Positions 19,104 through 29,776 are shown, counted from the stretch's first letter. The stretch is 64,000 nt of DNA from Endozoicomonas sp. 8E (GCF_032883915.1 NZ_CP120717.1:6610001-6674000); one strand, 5' to 3'. Notes: generated from the sequence alone by a model not told the origin. A program made the numbers and translations.

Positions 19104-19637
19104 TTACTTTTTCTTGGCTTCTTTACGACGAACGTGTTCGTCTGCGTAGCGGACACCCTTGCCTTTGTATGGCTCTGGGCGACGGAATTCGCGGATTTCC
19201 GCTGCAACCTGTCCAACCAGCTGCTTGTCGATACCCTTGATCAGGATTTCGGTCTGGCTTGGAGTTTCCGCAGTAACGCCTTCCGGCAAACTGTAGTCAA
19301 CCGGATGAGAGAAGCCAAGGTTCAGATTCAGGCTCTTGCCCTTGGCCTGCGCACGATAACCTACACCCACCAGCTGCAGTTTCTTTTCGAAACCAGCGGT
19401 CACACCGGTAACCATGTTGTTAACCAGCGCGCGGGTAGTACCAGCCAGTGCACGAGAGTGCTTGGCACCGTCACGGGCTTCGAAAGTCAGGACATTTTCT
19501 TCCTGCTTTACTTCAACGTTGGAGTGAATGCTCAACTCCAGTTGACCTTTACCACCCTTGATGGCGATGTGCTGACCATTCAACTTGATCTCAACACCGG
19601 CAGGGATTTCTACAGGGCTTTTTGCTACTCGAGACAT
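19104..19637 (-). CDS. rplF: 50S ribosomal protein L6
   Basis: A 177-residue L6 made of two similar domains. It has [20 protein letters not shown] at the start and [20 protein letters not shown] near the end. It sits close to the elongation-factor binding site of the 50S. It lies between rpsH and rplR as in the usual spc operon. Confidence 0.97.
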   Translation of the reverse strand: MSRVAKSPVEIPAGVEIKLNGQHIAIKGGKGQLELSIHSNVEVKQEENVLTFEARDGAKHSRALAGTTRALVNNMVTGVTAGFEKKLQLVGVGYRAQAKGKSLNLNLGFSHPVDYSLPEGVTAETPSQTEILIKGIDKQLVGQVAAEIREFRRPEPYKGKGVRYADEHVRRKEAKKK

Positions 19638-19649
19638 CTCACCCCTCCC

Positions 19650-20042
19650 TTAGAATACGGTGCAAAGAATTTCGCCACCAACACCGGCTGCACGGGCAGC
19701 ACGATCGGTCATTACACCTTTGTTGGTAGAAACGATGGCAATACCAAGACCGCCTTTGACTTTAGGCAGACCTTCTTTACCTGCGTAGGAACGAAGACCC
19801 GGACGGCTGGCGCGCTTCAGGTTTTCGATGACAGGTTTGCCTTCATAGTATTTCAGGTCAATGATCAGAGTTTTCTGAACTTTGCCTTCTACACGTGCAT
19901 CAGTAATATAACCTTGTTCCTTCAGGACTTTGGCCACAGCGGCCTTAACCTTGGAAGACGGCATTTCGACAGATGCATGTTCTGCCATTTGGGCATTACG
20001 GATACGAGTTAGCATATCTGCTAACGGGTCCTGCATACTCAT
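19650..20042 (-). CDS. rpsH: 30S ribosomal protein S8
   Basis: A 130-residue S8: [20 protein letters not shown] at the start and [20 protein letters not shown] near the end. It binds helix 21 of 16S rRNA. In enterobacteria it represses the spc operon by binding near the rplE start; no test of that site was possible here. Confidence 0.97.
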   Translation of the reverse strand: MSMQDPLADMLTRIRNAQMAEHASVEMPSSKVKAAVAKVLKEQGYITDARVEGKVQKTLIIDLKYYEGKPVIENLKRASRPGLRSYAGKEGLPKVKGGLGIAIVSTNKGVMTDRAARAAGVGGEILCTVF

Positions 20043-20071
20043 TATCTAACTCTCCAGAAGATCAATCGCGC

Positions 20072-20377
20072 TTACCAGCTGGCCTTAACCAGACCTGGAA
20101 CATCACCACGCATGGCTGCTTCGCGCAGCTTGATGCGGCTCAGACCGAATTTACGCAGGTAGCCATGAGGGCGACCTGTTACACGGCAGCGGTTACGCAG
20201 ACGTGATGAACTGGCATCACGTGGCTGCTTCTGCAGTGCTATCTGAGCGTCCCACTTCTCGTCTTCTGAGCTGTCAGGACTGATGATGATTGCTTTCAGC
20301 GCAGCGCGCTTCTCTGCATACTTGGCAACGGTGCGCTGACGCTTCAACTCCCGCTGCTTCATGGATACTTTTGCCAT
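20072..20377 (-). CDS. rpsN: 30S ribosomal protein S14 (long, zinc-free form)
   Basis: A 101-residue S14 with the C-terminal signature [20 protein letters not shown]. The length and the lack of a CxxC...CxxC zinc knuckle mark it as the long C- form, whereas L36 in the same operon is the zinc-binding form. It is located in the head of the 30S subunit. Confidence 0.97.
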   Translation of the reverse strand: MAKVSMKQRELKRQRTVAKYAEKRAALKAIIISPDSSEDEKWDAQIALQKQPRDASSSRLRNRCRVTGRPHGYLRKFGLSRIKLREAAMRGDVPGLVKASW

Positions 20378-20392
20378 GGGCTCGTACCTTAA

Positions 20393-20932
20393 TCAGTTAC
20401 GGAACGGGAAGTTGAAGGCTTTCAGCAGTGCACGGCCTTCGTCGTCAGTCTTGGCTGTGGTAGTCAGGGTAATATCCAGACCACGCAGAGCGTCGACTTT
20501 ATCGTAATCGATTTCCGGGAAAATGATCTGCTCTTTGACACCCATGCTGTAGTTGCCACGGCCGTCGAAAGACTTCGGGCTGATACCACGGAAGTCACGA
20601 ACACGAGGCAGAGCAATGTCAACCAGACGCTCCAGGAATTCGTACATACGTTCGTCACGCAGGGTCACTTTAACACCGATTGGCCAGCCTTCACGAACCT
20701 TGAAGCCTGCAACGGATTTACGCGCCTTGGTAACGACTGCTTTCTGACCGGCGATTTTCTCCATGTCAGCAACAGCGTTTTCGATGACTTTCTTGTCACC
20801 GATCGCCTCACCCACACCCATGTTCAGGGTGATTTTGGTGATACGAGGAACTTCGTGAACGTTGCTCACGCCCAGCTCTTCTCTGAGCTTGGGCAGGATC
20901 TCTTCACGATATTTAGTCTTGAAGTTTGCCAT
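20393..20932 (-). CDS. rplE: 50S ribosomal protein L5
   Basis: A 179-residue L5 with [20 protein letters not shown] and [20 protein letters not shown]. It carries 5S rRNA into the central protuberance and touches the P-site tRNA. The order rplX-rplE-rpsN is the standard one. Confidence 0.97.
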   Translation of the reverse strand: MANFKTKYREEILPKLREELGVSNVHEVPRITKITLNMGVGEAIGDKKVIENAVADMEKIAGQKAVVTKARKSVAGFKVREGWPIGVKVTLRDERMYEFLERLVDIALPRVRDFRGISPKSFDGRGNYSMGVKEQIIFPEIDYDKVDALRGLDITLTTTAKTDDEGRALLKAFNFPFRN

Positions 20933-20943
20933 TATGCCACCCC

Positions 20944-21261
20944 TTACGCGTCAACCGGTTGACCGGTAGACTTGAACACGCGCTGTTTCTTGCCATCTTC
21001 AGAGATAGCAATGCCAACACGGTCAGCCTTGTCGGTTTCTGTGTTCAGGATTGCAACGTTGGAAGCCTGAATAGGGGCTTCTTTTTCAACGATGCCACCA
21101 GGGGTGCCCAGTGTCGGGTTAGGCTTCTGATGCTTCTTGATCATGTTGATACCAGAAACAATCAGTTTGCCATCGGCACGAACGGTCTGCACTTTTCCGC
21201 GCTTACCTTTGTCCTTGCCAGCAATGACGATTACTTCGTCGTCACGACGGATCTTTTTCAT
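20944..21261 (-). CDS. rplX: 50S ribosomal protein L24
   Basis: A 105-residue L24 with an N-terminal KOW motif ([20 protein letters not shown]). It is an early assembly initiator of the 50S and lies near the exit tunnel. It is encoded 11 bp after rplN. Confidence 0.97.
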   Translation of the reverse strand: MKKIRRDDEVIVIAGKDKGKRGKVQTVRADGKLIVSGINMIKKHQKPNPTLGTPGGIVEKEAPIQASNVAILNTETDKADRVGIAISEDGKKQRVFKSTGQPVDA

Positions 21262-21272
21262 TTCCTGCTCCC

Positions 21273-21641
21273 TTACAGTACTTCTGGTGCCAGGGAAATG
21301 ATCTTCATAAACTGCTCACCACGCAGTTCACGAGTCACTGGCCCAAAGATACGGGTACCGATTGGCTGATTGCTTGCGTTCAGCAGAACGGCAGCATTGC
21401 CATCGAAGCGGATTACGGAACCGTCTGGACGACGAACGCCTTTTTTAGTACGCACGACAACGGCGTTCATCACCTGGCCTTTCTTGACCTTACCGCGGGG
21501 AATCGCTTCCTTAACGGTGACTTTGATGATGTCGCCAATGTGGGCGTAGCGGCGGTGGGATCCACCCAACACCTTGATACACTGTACTCGACGAGCGCCG
21601 GAGTTATCGGCTACTTCGAGTTGAGATTCTGTCTGGATCAT
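21273..21641 (-). CDS. rplN: 50S ribosomal protein L14
   Basis: A 122-residue L14 that starts [20 protein letters not shown]. The reading frame is open 22 codons further upstream, but the ATG at 21641 gives the family start and length. It lies at the 50S interface, where it contacts L19 and the small subunit. It opens the spc operon after rpsQ. The 104-bp gap to rpsQ could contain a promoter; none was identified. Confidence 0.96.
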   Translation of the reverse strand: MIQTESQLEVADNSGARRVQCIKVLGGSHRRYAHIGDIIKVTVKEAIPRGKVKKGQVMNAVVVRTKKGVRRPDGSVIRFDGNAAVLLNASNQPIGTRIFGPVTRELRGEQFMKIISLAPEVL

Positions 21642-21745
21642 GCTTATTCTCCAAGCCCAAACTGCAGACGGGTACCCGCCGGTCGTTGTACAACAGGCTG
21701 ACCACAAGGTCAGCCACTTCTACTCAGACCCAGGGCACCGTGGCC

Positions 21746-22009
21746 TTATATTTGAGTAGCACGCTCATCAATGGAAACCAGTTCAAATGTCTTGGACTTA
21801 GACAAAGGACGTGTTTCCTTGATGGTGACAATGTCGCCCATACGGCAATCATTGTTTTCGTCGTGAGCGTGCAACTTGGTTGACCGCTTAACGATCTTAC
21901 CGTAGAGCGGATGTTTAACACGGCGCTCAATAAGAACGGTGACGGTCTTGTCCATCTTGTCACTCACAACCTTACCGGTCAGAGTACGGACTTTCTTGTC
22001 TTCAGCCAT
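21746..22009 (-). CDS. rpsQ: 30S ribosomal protein S17
   Basis: An 87-residue OB-fold S17 with [20 protein letters not shown] and [20 protein letters not shown]. It is a primary 16S rRNA binder and the last gene of the S10 operon. It is separated from rpmC by 2 bp. Confidence 0.97.
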   Translation of the reverse strand: MAEDKKVRTLTGKVVSDKMDKTVTVLIERRVKHPLYGKIVKRSTKLHAHDENNDCRMGDIVTIKETRPLSKSKTFELVSIDERATQI

Positions 22010-22011
22010 TG

Positions 22012-22206
22012 TTAAATACCTGCCTTCTCATTCAACGCCGTCTTAATACGGGCGATGTCGCGTCGGGTCTGCTTCAGCAGATGAGTCTGACTCAGCTGAC
22101 CCGTCGCTTTCTGCATGCGGTAGTTAAACTGGTCCCGCAGCAGTGTGACCAGCTCTTCATTGAGCTGTTCAACCGTTTTTTCACGCAATTCAGCAGCTTT
22201 CATCAC
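22012..22206 (-). CDS. rpmC: 50S ribosomal protein L29
   Basis: A 64-residue helical hairpin, [20 protein letters not shown], typical of L29. It sits beside the exit tunnel, where trigger factor and SRP dock together with L23. Its start codon overlaps the end of rplP by 4 bases, so translation is probably coupled. Confidence 0.97.
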   Translation of the reverse strand: MMKAAELREKTVEQLNEELVTLLRDQFNYRMQKATGQLSQTHLLKQTRRDIARIKTALNEKAGI

Positions 22207-22616
22207 ATCACGCTCCGCTTAACGAAGGCAGTTTCCACTGGCAGCTTGGCTGCAGCCAGGGCAAATGCCTCGCGAGCCAGCTCTTCGGACACACCTTCCA
22301 TTTCGTACAGGACACGACCCGGCTGGATCTGTGCTACCCAGTACTCGACACTACCCTTACCTTTACCCATACGAACCTCAAGAGGTTTCTTGGAGATCGG
22401 CTTGTCAGGGAAGACGCGAATCCAGATTTTACCACCACGCTTGATGTGACGGGTCATGGCACGACGTGCTGCTTCGATCTGACGAGCAGTTATGCGTCCA
22501 CGGCCTGTTGCTTTCAATGCGTATTCACCGAAGCTAACAGTGGAGCCGCGGTGTGCCAGGCCGCGATTGCGACCCTTTTGCTGCTTACGAAATTTCGTAC
22601 GCTTTGGCTGTAACAT
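22203..22616 (-). CDS. rplP: 50S ribosomal protein L16
   Basis: A 137-residue L16 with [20 protein letters not shown] and [20 protein letters not shown]. It helps form the A site of the peptidyl transferase centre. It overlaps rpmC by 4 bases and follows rpsC by 11 bp in the S10 operon. Confidence 0.97.
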   Translation of the reverse strand: MLQPKRTKFRKQQKGRNRGLAHRGSTVSFGEYALKATGRGRITARQIEAARRAMTRHIKRGGKIWIRVFPDKPISKKPLEVRMGKGKGSVEYWVAQIQPGRVLYEMEGVSEELAREAFALAAAKLPVETAFVKRSVM

Positions 22617-22627
22617 TACCGCGCTCC

Positions 22628-23329
22628 TTACTTCTTAGCCTGTCTCTTCTTAGGACGTTTGGCTGGCTCTTTAGGCTGCTTTTCAGCTTCAGCTGCCATT
22701 CCGCCAATCACTTCGCCTTTGAAGATCCATACTTTAACGCCCAAGATACCGTAGGTAGTCAGGGCTTCATAAGTTGCGTAATCGATGTCTGCACGCAGAG
22801 TGTGCAGAGGTACGCGACCCTCACGGTACCATTCGGTACGGGCAATTTCAGCACCGCCAAGACGACCACTGATTTGCACCTTGATGCCCTTCGCGCCCAA
22901 ACGCATAGCATTCTGTACAGAACGCTTCATGGCACGACGGAACATGACACGACGTTCCAGCTGACCAGCAATGGACTGTGCAACCAGCATTGCGTCCAGT
23001 TCGGGCTTGCGAACTTCTTCAATGTTGATGTGAACAGGTACGCCCATCATTTTGGTAACAGCCTGGCGCAGCTTCTCAACGTCTTCGCCTTTTTTACCAA
23101 TTACGATGCCTGGACGGGCAGTAAAGATGGTAACGCGAGCGCTTTGAGCAGGACGCTGGATGTCGATGCGGCTTACGGAAGCATTTTTCAGCTTCTTCTG
23201 CAGGAAATCACGGACTTCCAGATCGGTAATCAGCTTGTCAGCGTATTGCTGACCTTCAGCAAACCATACAGACCTGTGGGGCTTTACGATGCCCAGTCGG
23301 ATCCCATTTGGATGTACTTTCTGACCCAT
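22628..23329 (-). CDS. rpsC: 30S ribosomal protein S3
   Basis: A 233-residue S3. The N-terminal KH domain has the GxxG loop in [18 protein letters not shown], and the C-terminal domain contains [20 protein letters not shown]. It forms part of the mRNA entry tunnel and helicase. The lysine-rich tail ([17 protein letters not shown]) is a common variable extension. Confidence 0.97.
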   Translation of the reverse strand: MGQKVHPNGIRLGIVKPHRSVWFAEGQQYADKLITDLEVRDFLQKKLKNASVSRIDIQRPAQSARVTIFTARPGIVIGKKGEDVEKLRQAVTKMMGVPVHINIEEVRKPELDAMLVAQSIAGQLERRVMFRRAMKRSVQNAMRLGAKGIKVQISGRLGGAEIARTEWYREGRVPLHTLRADIDYATYEALTTYGILGVKVWIFKGEVIGGMAAEAEKQPKEPAKRPKKRQAKK

Positions 23330-23340
23330 GTGATCGCTCC

Positions 23341-23676
23341 TTAGACCTCTGCAACCTTAACCGTGATATGGCAAGACCGCTTCAGAATGCGATCAGCACG
23401 GCCCTTGGCACGTGGACGAATGCGCTTCATGGTCATACCTTCGTCAACGAAGATAGTAGACACTGTCAGCTCATCGATATCCATGCCTTCGTTGTGCTCT
23501 GCGTTAGCAATCGCAGATTCCAACACTTTCTTGACCAGCTCTGCAGCCTTTTTAGGGCTGAATGCCAGCAGGTCCAGGGCTTCACCAACAGCTTTGCCTC
23601 GGATCTGGTCAGCAACCAGGCGCGCTTTCTGGGCAGAAATGCGAGCGCCTTTATGTATAGCAGCTACTTCTTTCAT
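23341..23676 (-). CDS. rplV: 50S ribosomal protein L22
   Basis: A 111-residue L22 with [20 protein letters not shown] and the beta-hairpin region [20 protein letters not shown], which lines the exit tunnel. That hairpin is the place where macrolide-resistance changes arise in other species; nothing unusual is visible here. Confidence 0.97.
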   Translation of the reverse strand: MKEVAAIHKGARISAQKARLVADQIRGKAVGEALDLLAFSPKKAAELVKKVLESAIANAEHNEGMDIDELTVSTIFVDEGMTMKRIRPRAKGRADRILKRSCHITVKVAEV

Positions 23677-23687
23677 TTCTTAACCTC

Positions 23688-23966
23688 TTAGCGCTTCTTG
23701 GCCTTTTTGTCTGCAGCATGACCGCGGTAGGTGCGGGTAGCAGCAAACTCACCCAGCTTGAGGCCTACCATGTCTTCGCTAACGAAAACAGGCACATGCT
23801 GGCGACCGTTATGAACGGCGATAGTCAGACCTACCATGTTTGGCAGGATCATTGAGCGGCGTGACCAGGTCTTGATCGGACGCTTGTTGCCGCTTTCAAC
23901 CGCATCTTCGACTTTCTTCAGCAGGTGAAGGTCGATAAATGGGCCTTTCTTCAAAGAACGTGGCAC
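23688..23966 (-). CDS. rpsS: 30S ribosomal protein S19
   Basis: A 92-residue S19: [20 protein letters not shown] and [20 protein letters not shown]. It lies in the head of the 30S next to S13 and the A-site tRNA. It is the standard neighbour of rplB and rplV. Confidence 0.97.
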   Translation of the reverse strand: MPRSLKKGPFIDLHLLKKVEDAVESGNKRPIKTWSRRSMILPNMVGLTIAVHNGRQHVPVFVSEDMVGLKLGEFAATRTYRGHAADKKAKKR

Positions 23967-23987
23967 TGTCGTATCCTCTCTCTAGGC

Positions 23988-24815
23988 TTACTTCGCGCTG
24001 CGACGACGTACGATCATTTTATCCGTACGCTTGTTGGAACGAGTCTTACGACCCTTGGTCGGAACACCCCATGGTGTCACTGGGTGACGACCACCGGAGG
24101 TACGACCTTCACCACCACCGTGTGGGTGATCAACCGGGTTCATGGCAACACCACGAACGGTCGGACGCACGCCTCTCCAACGCTTGGCACCCGCCTTACC
24201 CAGAGAGCGCAGATTGTGCTCGCTGTTAGAGGCTTCACCCAGAGTTGCACGACAGTCAGCCAGTACTTTACGCATTTCACCGGATCGCAGACGCAGGGTT
24301 ACGTAAGCACCATCACGCGCTACAACCTGAGCGGAAGTACCGGCACTGCGCATCATCTGCGCACCTTTACCTGGCTTGAGCTCAACACAGTGAACTACAG
24401 AACCCTGCGGAATATTACGCAGAGGCAGTGTGTTGCCTGGTTTGATAGGAGCATCAACACCAGAGTACAGCTCGTCACCGGCTTTCACACCTTTAGGTGC
24501 GATAATGTAACGACGCTCACCGTCCATGTACTTCAGCAGGGCGATATGAGCGGTACGATTCGGATCGTATTCCAGACGCTCAACGATAGCCGGAATGCCA
24601 TCCTTGTTGCGACGAAAGTCTACGATACGGTAGTGCTGCTTGTGACCACCACCACGATGACGGGTAGTGATGCGACCAGCGTTGTTACGACCACCAGACT
24701 TGCTCTTCTTTTCCACCAGAGGCGCGTGAGGGCGACCCTTGTGGAGGTCAGGGTTTACAACCTTGACAACAAAGCGACGACCCGGAGAAGTCGGCTTGCA
24801 CTTAATTACGGCCAT
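23988..24815 (-). CDS. rplB: 50S ribosomal protein L2
   Basis: A 275-residue L2 with [20 protein letters not shown] and the invariant C-terminal [20 protein letters not shown], which includes the histidine placed near the peptidyl transferase centre. It is needed for subunit joining and tRNA binding. It lies in the S10 operon, 11 bp after rplW. Confidence 0.98.
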   Translation of the reverse strand: MAVIKCKPTSPGRRFVVKVVNPDLHKGRPHAPLVEKKSKSGGRNNAGRITTRHRGGGHKQHYRIVDFRRNKDGIPAIVERLEYDPNRTAHIALLKYMDGERRYIIAPKGVKAGDELYSGVDAPIKPGNTLPLRNIPQGSVVHCVELKPGKGAQMMRSAGTSAQVVARDGAYVTLRLRSGEMRKVLADCRATLGEASNSEHNLRSLGKAGAKRWRGVRPTVRGVAMNPVDHPHGGGEGRTSGGRHPVTPWGVPTKGRKTRSNKRTDKMIVRRRSAK

Positions 24816-24826
24816 CCTGTAACTCC

Positions 24827-25123
24827 TTATTCCGCGTCGGCAAAGTCAATCTCTTGACCCTGCGCCAGACTGACGTACGCTTTTTTCCAGTCTGAGCGCT
24901 TGCCCATACCGAAACGAGTACGTTTGGTCTTACCTTTAACAACCGCTGTACGAACAGCGTCAACGCTGACTTCGAACAGTTGCTCTACCGCTTTTTTGAT
25001 TTCAAGCTTGGTTGCGTCCTTGGCTACCTTGAAGACGTACTGGCCATGCTCTTCAGCCACCACTGTCGCCTTCTCGGAAATGTGCGGACCAAGCAGAACT
25101 TTATAAATACGTTCCTGGTTCAT
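24827..25123 (-). CDS. rplW: 50S ribosomal protein L23
   Basis: A 98-residue L23 with [20 protein letters not shown] and [20 protein letters not shown]. It is the main docking point for trigger factor and SRP at the tunnel exit. It overlaps the end of rplD by 4 bases, which suggests coupled translation. Confidence 0.97.
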   Translation of the reverse strand: MNQERIYKVLLGPHISEKATVVAEEHGQYVFKVAKDATKLEIKKAVEQLFEVSVDAVRTAVVKGKTKRTRFGMGKRSDWKKAYVSLAQGQEIDFADAE

Positions 25124-25722
25124 CCCAGCATCTCCTCGAATTTCTTGATGGCTGCAACAGTCATCACGACTTTCTCATGAGCGATCAGGCTGACAGGGTC
25201 AACGCCTTGTACGTCACGTGCGTCCACATGGGGAATGTTGCGAGTCGCCAGATACAGATTCTGATCTACTTCATCAGAAACAATCAGACCGCTCTCGACA
25301 TTCAGCTCCTTCAGCCTGGCTACCATCAGCTTGGTCTTTGGTGTTTCGGCACCGAGGCTTTCAACAACAACCAGACGTTCCTGACGAACCAGCTCAGACA
25401 AGATAGAACGCAGAGCACCACGATACATTTTCTTGTTCAGCTTTTGAGCGTGATCCTGTGGTTTAGCAGCAAAAGATTTGCCGCCCCCGCGCCACAGTGG
25501 GCTACGGATTGTACCGGCGCGTGCACGGCCAGTACCTTTTTGACGCCAGGGTTTGCGTCCACCGCCGCTTACTTCGCTGCGGGTTTTCTGAGCACGGGTA
25601 CCTTGACGAGCACCGGCCATGAAAGCAACGACAGTCTGGTGAACCAGGCTTTCGTTGAATTCAGTACCGAAGGTCACGTCAGAGACTTGAACCGTACCAG
25701 CACCTGTTACATTCAATTCCAT
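25120..25722 (-). CDS. rplD: 50S ribosomal protein L4
   Basis: A 200-residue L4. The extended loop [20 protein letters not shown] region reaches into the exit tunnel. In E. coli, L4 also represses the S10 operon by attenuation in the rpsJ leader and by blocking translation. The leader here between the promoter and rpsJ is only about 70 nt, which seems short for an E. coli-like attenuator. Confidence 0.97.
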   Translation of the reverse strand: MELNVTGAGTVQVSDVTFGTEFNESLVHQTVVAFMAGARQGTRAQKTRSEVSGGGRKPWRQKGTGRARAGTIRSPLWRGGGKSFAAKPQDHAQKLNKKMYRGALRSILSELVRQERLVVVESLGAETPKTKLMVARLKELNVESGLIVSDEVDQNLYLATRNIPHVDARDVQGVDPVSLIAHEKVVMTVAAIKKFEEMLG

Positions 25723-25734
25723 CGTCTAATCCCC

Positions 25735-26373
25735 TCAGGCGCGCGCTTTGACTGCAGCTTTAACGATAACGTCAGCACCAGTTGCACCAGGCACTGCACC
25801 TTTTACCAGCAGCAGGTTACGTTCAGCGTCAACGCGAACGATTTCCAGGGACTGAACAGTCACTTTCTCAGCACCCATATGTCCAGCCATCTTCTTACCC
25901 TTGAAGACACGACCCGGGGTCTGACACTGACCGATGGAACCAGGAGCACGGTGGGACAGAGAGTTACCGTGTGTAGCGTCCTGCATATGGAAGTTCCAAC
26001 GCTTTACGCCACCCTGGAAGCCCTTACCTTTGGACTGACCAGTTACGTCTACTTTCTGACCCTGCTCGAACAGGTCAACTCCGATCAACTGACCCAGCTC
26101 GTAAGAAGCAGAATCGTCAACACGGAATTCCCAAAGACCATGACCAGCCTCTACCTTTGCTTTCGCAAAGTGGCCAGCCTCTGGCTTGCGAACACGGCTG
26201 CTTTTTTTAGCACCAGTGGTCACCTGAACTGCGTTGTAACCATCAACATCCAGGCTTTTAACCTGAGTGATGCGGTTAGGATCAACCTCAATTACAGTGA
26301 CTGGTACAGAAGCACCGTCTTCTGTGAAGATACGGGTCATACCGCACTTCTTACCGACTAATCCAATAGTCAT
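25735..26373 (-). CDS. rplC: 50S ribosomal protein L3
   Basis: A 212-residue L3 that starts [20 protein letters not shown]. The ATG at 26373 is chosen over an upstream in-frame start because it gives the family N-terminus. The segment [20 protein letters not shown] includes the finger loop that reaches the peptidyl transferase centre and a glutamine-methylation context. A 101-bp spacer separates it from rpsJ. Confidence 0.97.
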   Translation of the reverse strand: MTIGLVGKKCGMTRIFTEDGASVPVTVIEVDPNRITQVKSLDVDGYNAVQVTTGAKKSSRVRKPEAGHFAKAKVEAGHGLWEFRVDDSASYELGQLIGVDLFEQGQKVDVTGQSKGKGFQGGVKRWNFHMQDATHGNSLSHRAPGSIGQCQTPGRVFKGKKMAGHMGAEKVTVQSLEIVRVDAERNLLLVKGAVPGATGADVIVKAAVKARA

Positions 26374-26474
26374 TTCAACCTCTCTCGTGTACGGGGCTTT
26401 CACCCACTATGGCCGCTCATTCCAGAGCGTTACACAAAAGTTTTGTGCACACTGAATGGCTGCCCGTGCCGCTA

Positions 26475-26890
<416 letters not shown>

Positions 26891-27238
26891 CACAAGTGCC
26901 AGACGAAAAATATTTCGACACTTGTTTCAGCCACCGCACGCGTAGTTAAGACGCCATGATAACCCAATAGAACGAGTAATGAGATAAGGAAAACTGCTAA
27001 GGAGTGTTGAACAAGTTGCTCACCTAGCCTTTACGATCACGCTAAAAATATGTACGACAGCACTAAAGTGCTAAGGCTATATCGGACGTTAGAACTTAAC
27101 TTGGCTAGCTGTCCAGTTCACCGGCACCTACTATTCTGCTCTCTGGAAGTGTCAGGCTCATATTTTTATTGATTGCTTTGGATCCTGGGTTCAACCGCTA
27201 CTAAAAATCTAACATAATCTGTAATTATGTAGACTTAT
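26891..27238. other. Junction between the S10 operon and the tnpB element
   Basis: About 350 bp without a supported gene. It contains GTCAGGCTCAT at 27151-27161 (shared with 12109-12119), a GGGTTCAACC stretch near 27187-27196 that also occurs between the triplicated genes, and a small hairpin at 27212-27230. One end of the inserted island must lie here, but no clear boundary is visible. Confidence 0.5.
27212..27230 (-). other. Small hairpin just past tnpB (possible element end / omegaRNA tail)
   Basis: ACATAAT (27212-27218) pairs with ATTATGT (27224-27230) across a 5-base loop. It starts 9 bases beyond the tnpB stop on the transcribed side. TnpB guide RNAs end in structured element ends at this position, so this is a candidate. 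The stem is short and the call is weak. Confidence 0.3.
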
Positions 27239-28402
27239 CTACGCCGTCGACATGGATGCACGACGAATCGTGTCTGACTCCACTCTTGCGTAGGGTTTAG
27301 GGTCGAGCTGTAACGTGTCTCGACCATAATTATCAAGGTTAAAACTCGCACTGTAATCCCTATCATGCAGAGTTTTACATTTTGGACACCGCCACTCACG
27401 ATCAGACAGAGTAAGATTGTCATTTACGTAGTCGCAAGTATGAACCGCACACTTCTTCGAGCTGGGAAAGAACCGATCTGCAATCACAACCTGGCATCCT
27501 CTCAGCTCTGCCTTGTATTCAACAAGTTCTCTCAGCTTACCGAAACCTGCGTCACTGATTGCTCTTGCCAGTTTGCGGTTTTTTACCATGCCTTTGACAT
27601 TCAGATTTTCGAGGGTGATTATTTTGAATCTTGAAGTCAGATAATCACTTACCTCATGTATTGCGGCTGATCGCTGGTTACTTATCCGGTAATGCAGTTT
27701 GGCAACCGCTCGCTTGGCTTTCGCGTAGCGGTTGCTTCCCTTTGTTTTGCGGCTTAACGCTCTCTGTTTACTGTTAAGGCGTTTCAGAGAGCCCTTCAGT
27801 TTCTGATTAGCAGCAAAGGTTTTGCCATTCGAACAAATCGCTAAATCTTTGACGCCAAAATCAACGCCTACAGACTCATTGCTTTGTGCTTTTGGTTCGT
27901 AATCCTCAGTGTCTACCAAAATAGAAGCGAAATACTTTCCGGCTCGCTTACTGATCGTCACCTGACAGGGTGTTCCTGTAAATCTCAGCTCCTGGCGCAT
28001 CTTGATGCGGGTTTTCAGTTTCTCAATGCGAAGTGTTCTGCCATCAACATCGAACTTGGGTTTTTCTCTGAGAGAAAAACTGTCGTGTAGTCCTCGCTTC
28101 TTGAATCTTGGATAACCTGCTTTTTCTCCTTTCTTCACCCGACGAAAGAAGTGAGTAAAGGCGTCATGAAGATCGTCGATTGTGTTCCTGGTGACACGTT
28201 GGCTGACTTCGGCATACCAGGGAAACTCAAGCCTGAGTTCTTGGTATTTTTCATTCGCAGCCTTCTTTGACCATTTAACGCCTTCTTGATTGAAATGGGC
28301 TAACAGTTGATTGAACGCATGACGACGGGAACCACAAGCCCTATCAAGATAATCGGCTTGTTGTTTTGTCGGTCTGAGTTCAATCTTGTGAGCTAACAAC
28401 AT
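27239..28402 (-). CDS. tnpB: TnpB, IS607/IS605-type RNA-guided nuclease
   Basis: A 387-residue TnpB (OrfB). It has an N-terminal helix-turn-helix (ELRPTKQQADYLDRACGSRR) and a split RuvC domain. The catalytic acids are visible as D in VGVDFGVKDLA, E in ITLENLNVKGM and D in KTLHDRDYSAS. A zinc finger (CAVHTCDY...CPKC) lies between RuvC II and III; its first pair is spaced C-x4-C instead of the common C-x2-C. TnpB proteins are guided by an RNA made from the element's end. The frame is open upstream, but the ATG at 28402 gives the family start. It sits 11 bp after a truncated tnpA, which marks the IS607 type. Confidence 0.9.
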   Translation of the reverse strand: MLLAHKIELRPTKQQADYLDRACGSRRHAFNQLLAHFNQEGVKWSKKAANEKYQELRLEFPWYAEVSQRVTRNTIDDLHDAFTHFFRRVKKGEKAGYPRFKKRGLHDSFSLREKPKFDVDGRTLRIEKLKTRIKMRQELRFTGTPCQVTISKRAGKYFASILVDTEDYEPKAQSNESVGVDFGVKDLAICSNGKTFAANQKLKGSLKRLNSKQRALSRKTKGSNRYAKAKRAVAKLHYRISNQRSAAIHEVSDYLTSRFKIITLENLNVKGMVKNRKLARAISDAGFGKLRELVEYKAELRGCQVVIADRFFPSSKKCAVHTCDYVNDNLTLSDREWRCPKCKTLHDRDYSASFNLDNYGRDTLQLDPKPYARVESDTIRRASMSTA

Positions 28403-28413
28403 CTCGCAAAGTC

Positions 28414-28698
28414 TCAAGCATTTTTTCGTATAACCTGAGTTCGCCAACCTTCTATAGAACAGTAGGCTTCCAGTAACTCTTGCTGCCTGTCTAAGTCTGG
28501 CTTTTGGTCGTGACTGGATACTCTGCAATAGCAAAGCGTAGGCGCAGCTTCGTTACTGTAGCCCATCAATTCAGACACGTCGTAGTAACAAGTTCCAACT
28601 TTGGTCTTTCTGGCGGGAAGCAGCTCACCTGTACTTTCCGATTTTCGTAGTGTTACTGGGTCTGTACCATGCAAACGAGCTGCCTCACCTATCTTCAG
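28414..28698 (-). pseudogene. tnpA: Truncated IS607-type serine recombinase TnpA
   Basis: The frame reads KIGEAARLHGTDPVTLRK, a MerR-like helix-turn-helix, then LLPARKTKVGTCYYDVSELM. It continues into the resolvase start LCYCRVSSHDQKPDLDRQQE, whose serine is the usual nucleophile. It stops at about 95 residues (GWRTQVIRKNA), roughly half the family length, so most of the catalytic domain is lost. The tnpB start lies just beyond, so an internal deletion seems to have joined the tnpA front to tnpB. No normal start codon precedes the HTH; a CTG at 28698 is the only nearby option. Confidence 0.82.
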
Positions 28699-28856
28699 TA
28701 ATCACTTATCCATGCTTGAGATTTTATAAGATAGTTTTAGATTATAATAGATTTCTGCGAACTGTTTTTAACCCATCAGCGTTTCGGAATCAGGCTAAAA
28801 CAAAGCTGCTTTAGCTTAAGTGCATCCGGCAAAAGAAAACTCGAAAAACGGCGGAT

Positions 28857-28890
28857 AAAAAAAATCACTGCGGTGGTCACAGTGATTTTT
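28857..28890 (-). terminator. Terminator of glycine-zipper copy 1
   Basis: Stem 28861-28870 with 28880-28889 (AAAATCACTG/CAGTGATTTT), followed on the minus strand by TTTTATC. Confidence 0.8.
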
Positions 28891-28916
28891 GGTTTATGGT
28901 TCAGATCGCATCAGGT

Positions 28917-29453
28917 TTATGCCTTTGACGTTGAAGCTTCCCCCTCATAATAAGCCACAACCCTGTCAGCAAGCTTTGACCGTTCAAAGCCATTGTCATT
29001 CGTTGCCTCCAGAACCACATTGTAAACCTTTGCGATCACATAGGGGGTAAAGTAGGCTGTCACGCTTAATCCTATGAAAGATCCAACAGCTGAGCCAGCA
29101 ACGCCCCCAACAAATAGACCTTCTGGCCCTGCTATCGCCCCAAGCCCGGCACCAATGCTACCCAAAGTGAAAGCCCCAACGGCAGCGGCAGTCGGCATTT
29201 TGTATAACACTGATGCAACGCCCATCGCGATCGCTGATAAGGCGGCCAGAGCTCGGTTGGTTTTTCTGGCTTGCAATGGCTGACCCTCATATCCCTTACC
29301 CCCTACAGGCATATGAGAGCCCTCATTAGACGGTGCAGCGATAGCTACTTTTTTACCAGAAAGACTTGCTTCATTTTTTTCTGTTAAAGTGGCTTGAAAT
29401 GGCGCTTGATACTGCCCCGCTACATCAGAATAATCGATTGTACCTAAATGCAT
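28917..29453 (-). CDS. Glycine-zipper membrane protein, copy 1 (unknown function)
   Basis: A 178-residue protein with no family I recognise. Residues 1-70 are polar (MHLGTIDYSDVAGQYQAPFQ start) with no signal peptide. Residues about 72-145 are hydrophobic with repeated small residues (GSIGAGLGAIAGPEGLFVGG, GSAVGSFIGLSV), as in glycine-zipper hairpins that insert into membranes. A charged tail ends in SKLADRVVAYYEGEASTSKA. GGAGGTG lies 4 bases before the ATG. The first 38 residues are identical to copy 2, while the rest is more diverged. The shape (soluble head, paired membrane helices, no signal) is seen in secreted host-membrane effectors, but that is only a guess. Confidence 0.8.
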   Translation of the reverse strand: MHLGTIDYSDVAGQYQAPFQATLTEKNEASLSGKKVAIAAPSNEGSHMPVGGKGYEGQPLQARKTNRALAALSAIAMGVASVLYKMPTAAAVGAFTLGSIGAGLGAIAGPEGLFVGGVAGSAVGSFIGLSVTAYFTPYVIAKVYNVVLEATNDNGFERSKLADRVVAYYEGEASTSKA

Positions 29454-29483
29454 ATTACACCTCCATTTGTACAGATTTATGAG

Positions 29484-29512
29484 TATTTATTCCGTAATAG
29501 TTCTTTCCTCAA
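29484..29512 (-). promoter_or_regulatory. Candidate promoter of glycine-zipper copy 1
   Basis: On the minus strand TTGAGG (29512-29507), a 17-bp spacer and TAAATA (29489-29484). The same sequence stands before all three copies. Confidence 0.45.
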
Positions 29513-29721
29513 TGAACTTGTACTGAATGATATTGACCTATAACAATCTACTCAATTACACAAATGTTAGAATTAATAACATCTTAAGGGTGCAATATGG
29601 AATCCAGCAAGATTCCTTTGCAGTCTGGGTTCAACCCATCAGTGTTTCGAAATCAGACTAAAACTAATCTGCTTTAGTTAATTGAGTGTGCCCGACAAAA
29701 GAAAACTGGAAAAACGGCAGA

Positions 29722-29756
29722 CAAAAAAAATCACTGCGGTGATCACAGTGATTTTT
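29722..29756 (-). terminator. Terminator of glycine-zipper copy 2
   Basis: Perfect 11-bp stem 29726-29736 with 29746-29756, followed on the minus strand by a T-run (TTTTTTTT) and GTC. Confidence 0.82.
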
Positions 29757-29776
29757 GGTTTATGGTTTAGGTCACA

